Source: Gyrodactylus bullatarudis
Taxonomy: Eukaryota > Platyhelminthes > Monogenea > Gyrodactylidea > Gyrodactylidae
Length of the DNA stretch: 64,000 nt
Direction of reading: 5' to 3'
Assembly: GCA_012064415.1 (NCBI GenBank)
Contig: SSNU01000144.1
Coordinates: 113,084-177,083 of the forward strand
This document shows, one piece after another, positions 12,301 to 21,186 of the stretch. Numbering within the stretch: the first letter of the stretch is position 1; each line of letters begins with the position of its first letter. Under the pieces are notes generated by a model that saw only the letters and a list, made by a program, of their open reading frames with translations, was not told where the DNA came from and did no database searches. Made by a program: the position numbers and the translations under genes.

Positions 12301-15300
12301 TAAGTCTTTGGCCAAATGATTTAGTGAGATCATCTGAAACTTTTAGCTGAGAACCATGAATCTAAAAATATACCATTTATCTTACTTTTTTTTCTATTAA
12401 GTTATGTCGTTTCATGAAATTGTCAAGAAAAGCATTTTGATTCTTTGGGAGGGAGAAATTTTTATCCACGGAAAGCGCTAACATTTTTAACTTGAGGACT
12501 TTTTTATTAATAACACCATTATTGTTGGAAAGAAATCTGACATGATCGAATAATTCAAGATCCAAATCCTTGAAGATTGATGCATAGTTGATTATCTTTC
12601 TATCCGAAGAGTACTTCTGCTGAATTCCAAACTCACATGTGCTTGGGTTTTCATTAATTCGAATTACAGTTGTTGAAGAAACTCTTTCCGTTGATATGAT
12701 ATCATTCAATGATGAACCTTGTTCTATTTTCTCTGTAATTTCCAGTTTTCTCTTAAGAGTTAGGGGTTTAGTTCGACTGACTTGGAATTTTTCTTTGTGT
12801 CTTGACATGAAACTCATGTACCAGCCTTCTGATAAAGTGACATCTAATTTTTCTTCTTTGATGATTATTTGAGCCATTTCGAATATCATGTCACGAGTAA
12901 CAGATTGAGATAATCCTTTGATCATATCAAGAAGCTTTTTTTCAAATATCTTATTGCAACAGTAGATTGATGATCGCTTAGTTCTTGGATCTTCAGTCTG
13001 AAATCTTTCTTCTATTTTTTTTTCTCATGCAAAATTTTATATATGAGGCTTTCCGAGCAACAAAATTTAAGAGCAAGATCATTGATGGCTATTCCATCGT
13101 CTCTTAAGCGTGTTATGCTAAGTTTTTGCTCAAGTGACAGGCGAGTTCTTTTCATGTTCAAAAAAGTAACTAATGTTCTGTTTGGATATTAAAAATGCTC
13201 AATGAATGAATTGTAGTAAACTAAATTTTTAAGGTCATGGTCAAAACAGGTTAAACAAATAAAATTTCATTGCTAATTACTCGTTACTTTTCATACGACT
13301 TAATTACCCTTCCTATATTTCAATGTTGAGACTGTGAGTGAAATACATGGATGTGTGTGAGGGTATGAATTTACGTTATATACCTTCGAATAGACCATTG
13401 CATTCCACTATTCTTTCAACTCTACGTCTGATTTTTGATTCCACTATTCCTTAAACTCTCTTGGTGATTGACTGTAATTGCAAGTGTGATTTTAAATGCA
13501 AAAAAATGAAACGTATATTCGCCTAGAGTAGAGTAGGCCAAATTTTTCATATTTTCCCAGCCTTAATCTCATTTTGGAGATGATCGAAAATTATGCATTT
13601 TTCCCCATAAAATCACACGTTTTCGAATTTGTTCTGATATACAAAATCTCGATTGAAAATGATAATTTTTGAACATGTGCCAAGATTCTTTCAATGAATT
13701 TTAAGATTTTTGAATAATTTTTGCAACCTTTTCAATAAAAATAGTGTTCAATAGTTAAAATTGAGTCTTTTTTGAATGCAGAAATTTAGGTAAATTTTGA
13801 TGGTTCCAGGGAAAATAGGTGAAAGAACATGAAAAAGTTGAATCGTGATTATCAAAAATTTGTTTTTCTTGGTTAAAACATAAATTTTGGTTAAGGCATG
13901 GGGAAAATAAAATTTCATAATAACCTAACCTAGAGGTATTTTTATTTTTTTGTGTAAAAAAACTGATTCTTAGGAGATATTATTCTTCAAAACAGGAAAA
14001 CCAATCACAGATCAGATCACCTTATAATTAATTTATAGGAAAATTGTTTTTTCTATCTCTTGAAAAAAAGGTTGGCCATTTGGGGTCTAAAAATGTTCAT
14101 TTTCTAGGCCAATAAAGGATGGTTTTTGAAAAAATTGTATATGCGCTATCAGTGTACCATACAAAATTTGGTTAAATTAGAGAACAGTTGCCCCCTCTTA
14201 TTTCTCTCTAATTTTACTTTGAATCGTGTTGGTCTTTTTATTATCGATGAAATGAAAAATCACCGCTGTTTGCCTTTCAGAAAAATTACTGCAAAACATG
14301 ATGGGGCAAATGTTCTATAGATTACCCTAAAATTTCCTATCTCAGCTAGGTACCTTGAAAAAACTTTCTCTGGTTCTTTAAGTGTTAAACTATTAGTATT
14401 TACTATAGTGTTTTTTTCATTTTGCGTGATTTTCTTCAAAAATATTATTTATGTCTGTCACTACTGTGATAAACCATAAAAGGAAATTTACCTTTGTTTA
14501 ATGAATTTTTCTTTCACCTACAAAAATGAAGAATAAATCTTTATTTAAAAGATTTTGTTTAGAATAAAATTTGATATATTCTATCTGAGAGAGTGGATTA
14601 AAAATAAATAGAAAACTTTGGTCTACTTTAAAGATCCCAAAAACAATAAGATCATAGTCTGTTTGATTGATTTCATCAATCCATCATCAGATAAGATTTT
14701 AGAAAACAGAATTTCAAGTTAACAGATTAGGTATCCTTAGCATGCACACCTGCTCAAATTAATTATCCTTTGAAATTCAAAATAACTTACAGTAAATTGG
14801 AAGATTTGAAGAATAAGATTTTGTATTTTCACAATGATCAGAGGAAATTGTTATTGAAACTTGTACGTGGCGTCCTCGAATCTGATGTTTTGGAATAATT
14901 TCAAAGATTATCAAGGAAAAGCAGTTTTCTGATGACTCTAATTGTATATTTTAGATTAATAGGTAATAGGAATGACTAATCATAAGATAAAAATGGCATG
15001 GGTATTTTATTGACCAATGAGAATCATCCATTGGAATTTATGCTTAACTACGTAATTGGGATGTAATGTTTAGACTAAAAAATGTCTCTCCTTACTTCAA
15101 AGATTTCTTACTTGAGAATAATTTAATTTAAGTTTTTATTTTTAATCAGAAAACTGGTTACTATCAAAGAGAGAAATTAAGCTTGAGAAGGTAGAATCCT
15201 ATTTATTAATGAAAAGATAACTATTTTTGTAAAACATGGATAATATTAAGTCTTTTTTTTAATTTTCATTTTAGGCATTCAACAGTAAAAAAAAAGATCT

Positions 15301-18300
15301 GACTACTTACAAACAAATTTTTAAAATACTTTTTTATAATTGATACAAAAACATCTAAAATTCAACCCGAACCCTAGGCTATATTGTAAAAGTATACTGG
15401 GAATTTATATAAACATAAAGTTGGTTGATTATTATGAGATTATCAACAAAAGCTGCAGTTTCCTAATTAAAAGTAGTAGAAAAAAAACATGAAACACCTC
15501 CTCCTTTCCGTTACAGGATGATGAAATATTTCTTCAGCAAAGATACACATAAGTAAAAACACACGAGAGAATAGGGTAGGAGAAATATTAAAAATAGAAA
15601 TTCCATCAAATCGACTTTGTCTCTTTTATTGAAATAAATATTTTTGTTACAATTATCAAATCCAATACCTTCTATAGTTTTACAAATGTTCTTTTTCATG
15701 CTCTTTCAAGGCTAAATACAATTCATTGGGTATTTCTCTTATGGCCAAGTTGACTGATATGAAATTGGGGATCTATGATTTTCAAGAAAAATTATTGGAA
15801 GACCTGAAGTCATGCTGGATTTAATAAAGAAGGAAAGATTTGTTTTGGTGAATAAAGCTTTATTTTCGTCGGTTCTCAAAGACTAATGATATTTATTTAT
15901 ACATGAAATAATGTTGGGAACATTTGGGTTTAGGAACCAAATATAAGCCAGGATGATCGAAAGAGATATTTTTCACAACCAGAAGTACAGACCCCCACTA
16001 CTACGCGAAAAAGAAAACTCTCCATATCGCATAAGCAAGACAAAAAAAACGATAATCAAGAAATAGATTTTTTCCTCACAGCCCCAAGAGTATGAACAGA
16101 CTCAACTCCCATTGGTCAACTACTGATGAACAAATGCTATTGACTAAACTTAAATGTTTCCAACATTATTTCATGTATAAATAAATATCTATAGTAGGTG
16201 TTTGGTCTGAAGAGAACCGACGAAAAAAAAGCTTTATTCACCAAAAAAAATCTTCAGCATGTTAATTTATCAAAATTCATTTTTGCACAGATTTTCTGAA
16301 AGTTCAAAAAATTGGGAACAATTCAATTTTTTCATCAAATAATAAAAGTAGGAACATGATTTGGATTCCTAAAAATCTTTAACATCTTTTCGAATTGAAA
16401 AAATATATAAAAGGCAATTGATCTAAGATTAAATCAAATTAAATCAGAATGTTCATCTTGTGAAGGAGCCAGCAGACACAAGAACTAAACCAAATCTAAA
16501 TGGTGATAATGTAAATTTTAGATTCATCTTTCATATAAATAGGCAAAACGTATGACGGATGAATCAATATCACAAATATATATGAAATCAATTATCAAAA
16601 TCTCATAAAATATGTTTCAATAATTATTGATAAATGAACAAAATAAAAGGAAAATTACTTTCATGTTTCATGAGGAAAACAAGACGAAATAGATTTTAAA
16701 AGTATTCTAATTTCCTGGCTTATCTCTGTAGTGCATATATAGTGTATTTATTTGAAAAAGGAATAAACAACTGATGCACATAATTTTATGCCACAAGAAC
16801 AACATTTCAACATCAAGCATTTCAAGGTAAATTTTACAATGAAGAGCATCTGTTGTTTTCTATTTCCTTAGATATATACCATGTATCGTGTGTATAGCCG
16901 TCTTGTTCATTTATCAAAAAATTGAAATCCACTCAAGATTCAGGGTTTATTTCAGACTAGTGGTAACAAGTGGCATTGAAAGAATGTAATGGCTTAATTT
17001 TAATAAGGCAAAGAATGAAATCGATGTTTATGCATTTGATCCAATCCTTATCATTCATTTTGAAATCTATAGACTGAAATGTTCTCAAATTAGAGAGATA
17101 GATTATTATCGAACTATTCCTTTTATATTGATTTCTTCAGTTACGAGCCTAGGATCCTTCAGAATCAGAACCAAAATAAATCTTGCGCGAATTTCATATT
17201 AAACTTAAACAAAAGAAAATTAAATATTTCTATAAAAAAGCTGTATCTGGTTATAGATAATGACAAAATTGCTGTCCATAATTAATATATTGTGAAAATT
17301 AAGGTAAAATTGGTAATAATTTACAAGAAACTTTATCTATAAAAACATTAAATGCAGTTATCTTACTTAAATCAAGTTAAAATATTTTGGCGCAAGATTT
17401 AAATTTATAAGAACCATTCTGAAAATAAGAATTCTGAAGGATCATATACGAACCTTTGTTGATTGAAAATTGTATTAGTAACAGAATCTCCTAAAGAGAG
17501 AGATTCAAGAAAGTTATGGTATTTAATAGGACTTAACGAATCCGAATAGTCTCTGTTAGTCATTGATAGAAAAAGTAAAAATTTCTGAAGAAGAAAGAAA
17601 TAAAATACCAAGATCAGAATAATACACTTACGTACAGCTGAACTAAAAAGAAGAAATTTATCAATGCTACTGTTTATTGATATGGATTTGAATTTATGAA
17701 TCAAATATATCGTGATATTGAATTTTTCTATCGAGAGGAGAAATTAAAAAAAAAACTTTTCAAATCACGAAGAATGATTTTAACAATGAACTTGATACTT
17801 TTACATCTCAAGTCTTTCCTTCACTCTAAAGGAAATTAACCAAGACTAAATAACTAGGAGAAAGTTGCAATTTTATTGCTAATAAGATACTTTCATTATC
17901 GAAATAATTGATTATCGGTATTGTATATATTAGACATGGACGAAAATTTCCAACATTACTGAAATCGCCCATCGATATAATAAATTTAATCTTAAAGTAT
18001 TTTTTAATAGTATCCCACCAAATTCTATTTCAAAATACCTTTCCATGCATCTGAAATAAGATAAACAAAATTGGAAATGTTTCAAATTAAAAACGTTTTT
18101 AATGTTTAACTTCCATAATTTTAACTTTTTATTTATTCCTAAAATGTTACAAAAAAGACTTAAATTCTATCTTAATTATTTATTCAATAGTTAAGAATGA
18201 AATTTTCCACGGTCAAATAAAGTTTAAAATTTTCCAATTTTGTTTATCTTATTCCAGAATTATGGAAAGGTATTTTGAAATAAAATTTGGTGGGATAATA

Positions 18301-20128
18301 TTAAAAAATACTTGAAGATTAAATTTAACATATCGATGGGCGATTTAAGCAATGTTGGAAAATTTCGTTCAAGTCTACTAAATATCAATCACCAAAAAGT
18401 CAAGGCCTATGTTTAGTCAGTTTAATTAAAAATTTAATTCATGATAATATTAATGATTGAAATTTCCATTTTTGGATTTAATCCTAATTGACCTGAGAGT
18501 TTACTATTTTTACAAATTAAGAAATTTCATGTTCCATTAGAGTTGATGCAAAATGTTCACATCAATCAAGTTTAGATCAAACATTGGGTTAGGATATTGG
18601 ATTAGGCTCTGACCCAAAATAAAAATCGGAAATTAAAAGAAACTATCTCCACTGTATATTTCAAATAAAGCCAGGTGACATGAAGATGAGAATTTATTTT
18701 TCCAAAAAGACTCAATATTTCTGTTTGGAAAGTCAGGAAAATTTTTTTCCAATATTCCATCTTGTTCAGCTATACATAAAACAAAGTATTTTGAGCATAA
18801 TTCAGGTCTGATTATCGCTAGAGAAAGAGTTGTGTCTCACTGATGGAACCATGAGGCATAAATGATTGATAAAGACAATAGACTCGGGATAAATGAAAGG
18901 GTATTCAGACAAAAGTTAGATAAATTTTCTCTCAACTGTGATTTTTACTTCAATATGAATAGTGTTTAAAGATTCAGAGAGAAAAGAACACTTTTGAACA
19001 AGTAAGGGCCCTTGTTATACTTGTAATAATCACCTTGTTCTACTACTGATTAATGAGAGAATTGATCGATTAAATGATGAAAACCTGTTGTAAAAACACC
19101 AAATTTCCATTTTTCTGGACTCTAAACATTCTATTGATTTGAAAGTGAGAGGTGAGGGTAGTAAAAAGAAGTTTTCAGAATTAGAATTAGACAAAAAAAA
19201 TATTTATGACGAAAAAAACAAGAATAATTTCATCACATTTTACCCCTAATAAACTGTCGTTTTTCTTGTCTTCTTCTTATTTTTCAATTATATTCAATGA
19301 ACCCTCGGAAATGATCAGTGTACCTGAAAGTTTTTTTTTCTCTGTTTTTATCACCCGTGTTATTCTTGTCTATAGGACATCCAATCCTTAATTTTTTTCA
19401 TTTATTTAATATCAACGCAATTTCGAGTGAACTAATTAGACCTTATCTTCTGATTCATGATCGTTGATGTGTTATCCTGTTCTCTAATGAGATTATTCTA
19501 GGGAATTTATATAGACTTAGTAATAATTAGCGATAGATGAGACTGGATCATGTAATCTGAATAGGATCTTCAGGAGAATTCGAAGGATGTATGGAGCTAA
19601 TGATCCAAAACATATTTATGGTTACTAGTTACAGTTATCTTACCCAAGATCACTGCCACTTGGATAAAAAATTGAGTTATGTTTTTACTCAGATGTCTAT
19701 CAATCATAGTTCCAGTTGAGATTTTCCAAGAAATCATTTTCCTTTCTAAAATCAATCAAGAGAATATCTCAACTTTCTTCTCTATTAAGTAGTTTAGCAA
19801 ATGTATTTTCGAATACAGTGACAAAAATTCACACTCTCATATTTTTTTTCAGCTAATAAAAGTGCTATTCATATCGCAAGGACAAAGCTTGGATATTCCC
19901 ACGTCGGTATTGAGATTTCTCAGTTGGCTAAGTTACCTGAACAGTCTCCTGAATCCTATCATCTATGCCAAATTCAACCAGGAGTTTCGTCTACCCTTCA
20001 AAATGATTCTAATGTGCAGGTGTCGAGATATCAACAATCAGCTTAGGAAGAAAACCTTCAAGGATGATTTTGGTGAAATCAACAACTTTAAGAGGGTGAA
20101 ACGTGACCAGCCGAGGAGTATATCATGA
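3335..20128 (+). CDS. Biogenic-amine-type GPCR (rhodopsin family), two exons
   Basis: Class A seven-helix receptor, 387 residues. Exon 1 is 3335-4222 (residues 1-296, helices 1-6) and exon 2 is 19853-20128 (helix 7 and tail). The intron is 15,630 bp, phase 0, GTGAGT...TTTTCAG. Visible hallmarks: GN at 39-40 (helix 1), D68 (helix 2), C95, the amine-binding Asp D102 (3.32), DRY at 119-121, P190 (5.50), CWLPFF at 288-293 and NPIIY in helix 7. Helix 5 (AFYIPLIIMLVLYGRIF) and the TLGIIMG/CWLPFF segment look most like serotonin 5-HT1/5-HT7 or octopamine/dopamine receptors, so a Gi- or Gs-coupled amine receptor at the plasma membrane is likely. By position, the helix-5 residues that are Ser/Thr in most amine receptors (5.42, 5.43, 5.46) are Ala, Val, Ala. 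Ligand and subtype are not assigned. An AATAAA lies at 20397-20402. Confidence 0.9.
4223..5352. other. GPCR intron, left part, no gene seen
   Basis: Begins with the GTGAGT donor of the GPCR intron. The rest is AT-rich non-coding sequence with no recognisable element. Short open frames here show no family features. Confidence 0.5.
5353..6013 (+). mobile_element. Decayed, internally deleted mariner transposon
   Basis: About 660 bp with terminal inverted repeats starting TTAGGTTGTTTCAAAAGTAT at 5352 and ending with its reverse complement near 6014. TA dinucleotides sit at both ends, as expected for a Tc1/mariner target duplication. Remnants of mariner transposase lie on the plus strand: a segment ending FAKKVMLTIFWYKKGV (first catalytic Asp replaced by Tyr), then LEDNARSHVS around 5693-5722 carrying the second Asp, then after frame changes HPPYSPDLASTDYHLF and the C-terminal tail to about 5990. 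The N-terminal DNA-binding part is missing and several frameshifts and stops are present. It is a fossil, not an active gene, and lies inside the GPCR intron. Confidence 0.85.
6366..6848. repeat. Large inverted repeat (foldback) in the GPCR intron
   Basis: Left arm about 6366-6576 and right arm about 6638-6848 are reverse complements over roughly 210 bases with scattered mismatches and small indels (for example GTTGTTCGCTTGCTACCT against its complement). The spacer is about 60 bp. Both arms stay open for similar Asn/Tyr-rich peptides reading outward (minus strand on the left, plus strand on the right), and these peptides continue beyond the arms (to 6167 and about 7083). This could be two head-to-head fragments of one element. 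No transposase or gag motif is recognised. Confidence 0.6.
6849..10252. other. GPCR intron, no gene seen
   Basis: AT-rich non-coding sequence. A stretch at about 7440-7515 (around 'ggccagattgaatttta') resembles one at 54245-54310 and is probably an old piece of the dispersed foldback family. C-rich and GT-rich simple tracts occur at 7750-7780 and 9025-9035. Nothing else is recognised. Confidence 0.45.
10253..10769. repeat. Foldback/MITE copy A of the dispersed family
   Basis: About 517 bp bounded by a perfect inverted repeat of about 50 bases that starts TAAAGCTAATTGATATGGAG. The same terminal wording ('gttgggaatctatgattttt') recurs at 53023, 54799 and, degraded, at 20812 and elsewhere. The right interior carries the family's internal block (around 'gggattttggcgacaaattg'). 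There is no coding capacity, so it is a non-autonomous element. Confidence 0.75.
11627..13155 (-). CDS. Tigger/pogo transposase, 3 exons, one homopolymer frameshift
   Basis: Cut-and-paste transposase of the element above, about 493 residues if the single frameshift is ignored. Exons: 13155-12386, 12361-11919 and 11894-11627. Both introns are exactly 24 nt (GTAAGAT...TTTTTAG and GTAAC...CGTAG) and removing them restores the frame. Domains in order: psq-type HTH (SLEQKLSITRLRDDG...), CENP-B-type HTH (ending SEGWYMSFMSRHKEKF), a second psq-type HTH (LTLKRKLEITEKIEQGSS...), a second CENP-B-type HTH (ending NAFLDNFMKRHNL), then the catalytic DDD domain with LNADETS, FVDNYPAHKS and TSRLQPCDS. A run of nine A (sense strand, at 13016-13024) puts exon 1 out of frame by one base. 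This may be an inactivating deletion, an assembly error or a slippage site. The duplicated DNA-binding module is atypical for the family. Confidence 0.88.
11895..11918 (-). other. 24-nt intron 2 of the Tigger transposase
   Basis: On the minus strand the stretch begins GTAACTTT and ends TTCGTAG. It carries a stop at its first in-frame codon boundary. Removal joins IFENF to KLQMLPPCTTSRLQPCD, which is the continuous motif expected of Tigger transposases (FLPP.TTS.LQP.D). Confidence 0.8.
12362..12385 (-). other. 24-nt intron 1 of the Tigger transposase
   Basis: On the minus strand the stretch begins GTAAGAT and ends TTTTTAG. It contains in-frame TAA and TAG stops. Removing it joins the second CENP-B HTH (NLIEKK) to IHGSQLKVSDD and the DDD domain without a frame change. 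The length matches the 24-nt intron in the host YME1-like gene at 28892-28915. Confidence 0.75.
13477..15840. other. GPCR intron, no gene seen
   Basis: AT-rich sequence after the Tigger element. The terminal wording of the dispersed foldback family appears degraded at about 15750-15790 ('ggggatctatgatttt'). No coding region or RNA gene is recognised. Confidence 0.4.
15841..16252. repeat. MITE-like inverted repeat element, about 410 bp
   Basis: The left arm (about 15841-15935) and right arm (about 16150-16252) are reverse complements with some indels. Shared wording includes 'ttggtgaataaagctt', 'tcgtcggttctc' and 'atacatgaaataatgttgg'. The centre is non-coding. A related terminal sequence ('aataaagcttttattatttcaccggttctc') occurs at about 54393-54422, so this is a dispersed family. 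Confidence 0.7.
17932..18380. repeat. Foldback/MITE element, about 450 bp
   Basis: Left arm about 17932-18095 and right arm about 18205-18380 are imperfect reverse complements. Shared pieces include 'aaaattttcc(a)acatt', 'atcgcccatcgatat', 'atcccaccaaattctatttc' and 'aataagataaacaaaattgg'. The arms are about 165 bases with a spacer of about 110 bases and no coding capacity. Confidence 0.7.
18381..19852. other. GPCR intron, right end
   Basis: Non-coding AT-rich sequence ending in the polypyrimidine tract and TTTTCAG acceptor at 19852. Nothing else is recognised. Confidence 0.5.
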
Positions 20129-20811
20129 CCTACATGACGAATGAATCGAGAAGAGAAGTTGAAATAACGATCAGATTGTCCCTTCCCTGTAAATAGCAAA
20201 ACTGAAGAGCAGAAGCCCTGTGTACACACTGATTTCCTAGAATGATGAAAAGAGATCTTTCATAGACTTGTTTTTAATACAGTAAAATTTAAATTTACTC
20301 CCGACATCTAACCCTACCCTTGTATTGTGAATACAAATCTTCCCGACTCCCCCCTCCCATTGAGTCTATCACAAAATTTACAAATATTACACGATAAATA
20401 AACATGAATTGAGATTATTTTTTATCAGAGAAATTACCCCTGTAAATAAAAATAAACATGGATAAAGATGCTAATTTAAGAGAATACCGTTGATTTGTGA
20501 GGATTTTTGAGAACACTCTTTGGATTTATTCATCTTGTTTTGATTACATCAGATGATCTCTCTTGAGAATTGGTAAAGAACATTTTTATGTCCTCATGTA
20601 GGAGAGAAATCATGAGATATACAGTATATAGTTTTAATTGATAACACATGTAACTTTATGTACCTATTATATACTTTATAATACTTTATAAAATTAAATG
20701 ACCTCCACTGGCATATATTTTACAAAGAGATGTCCTCAAGAATTTTAAAATTGGCAAAAGAACAACAAAAATTATATTTCTTTATGTTATGAAACGATAT
20801 ACGCCTAGTTG
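20129..20811. other. GPCR 3' UTR and downstream flank
   Basis: Follows the GPCR stop codon. An AATAAA polyadenylation signal lies at 20397-20402 with another near 20450, so the 3' UTR is probably about 270-340 bases. No further gene is seen. Confidence 0.5.
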
Positions 20812-21186
20812 ATACATGAAGATGGGAGTTTATGATTTTTACTCAACACCCTCAAATTTTTCATCAGGAAATCGAATTTGATCGAGATATTCTGGAATCT
20901 ATAACCACGAGGCCCACTTTTACGATATGAAGAAGAAGAAATTTGAAAAAAGGGCAATTTTTAAGAATTTCAAAATTTGATTTCTTTGACTAATCGTGAT
21001 CCTAAAAAATCGCTATTCTGAGATATACCAGAATTTCCTTGAAAATTAATTTTTTTCAAAAAACTTTTTTTCATACCGTGAGAATAGACCTCATGATCTA
21101 GATTGCAAAAAAATCTAGATCAAGTTTGATTTTTTGATGAAAAAAGTTGAGAATTTTGTAAAAGTTATTTTCATGTTAGCTTTACT
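20812..21186. repeat. Foldback family copy (degraded)
   Basis: Begins CTAGTTGATACATGAAGATG and ends with a related complement (TTTTCATGTTAGCTTTA). Between them are the family's internal blocks ('actaatcgtgatcctaaaaaa', 'aggcccacttttacgatatg'). More diverged than the copy at 10253-10769. Confidence 0.6.

Larger units (their letters stand above)
11337..13474 (-). mobile_element. Young Tigger/pogo DNA transposon with 204-bp TIRs
   Basis: A complete 2,138-bp element inside the GPCR intron. Its terminal inverted repeats, 11337-11540 and 13271-13474, are each 204 bp and differ at one base by eye (fifth position). Termini read CAGT(T/C)AATCACC... and TA dinucleotides flank both ends (11335-11336, 13475-13476). 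CAGT-type ends plus a TA duplication are the pogo/Tigger signature within the IS630-Tc1-mariner group. The minus strand encodes a DDD transposase (next entry). Near-identity of such long TIRs implies very recent insertion. TIRs of this length are unusual for pogo elements, which commonly have short ones. Confidence 0.93.

Noticed and set aside
12362..12385. Reading the 24-nt interruptions as ordinary stop-codon decay of the transposase
   Set aside because: Both have full GT...AG ends, are exactly 24 nt, and restore conserved motifs when removed. A host gene has the same size of intron.
17405..17704. Minus frame of 99 residues with a hydrophobic stretch
   Set aside because: Hydrophobicity comes from AT-rich codons (Phe, Leu, Ile). 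It lies in the GPCR intron with no family match.
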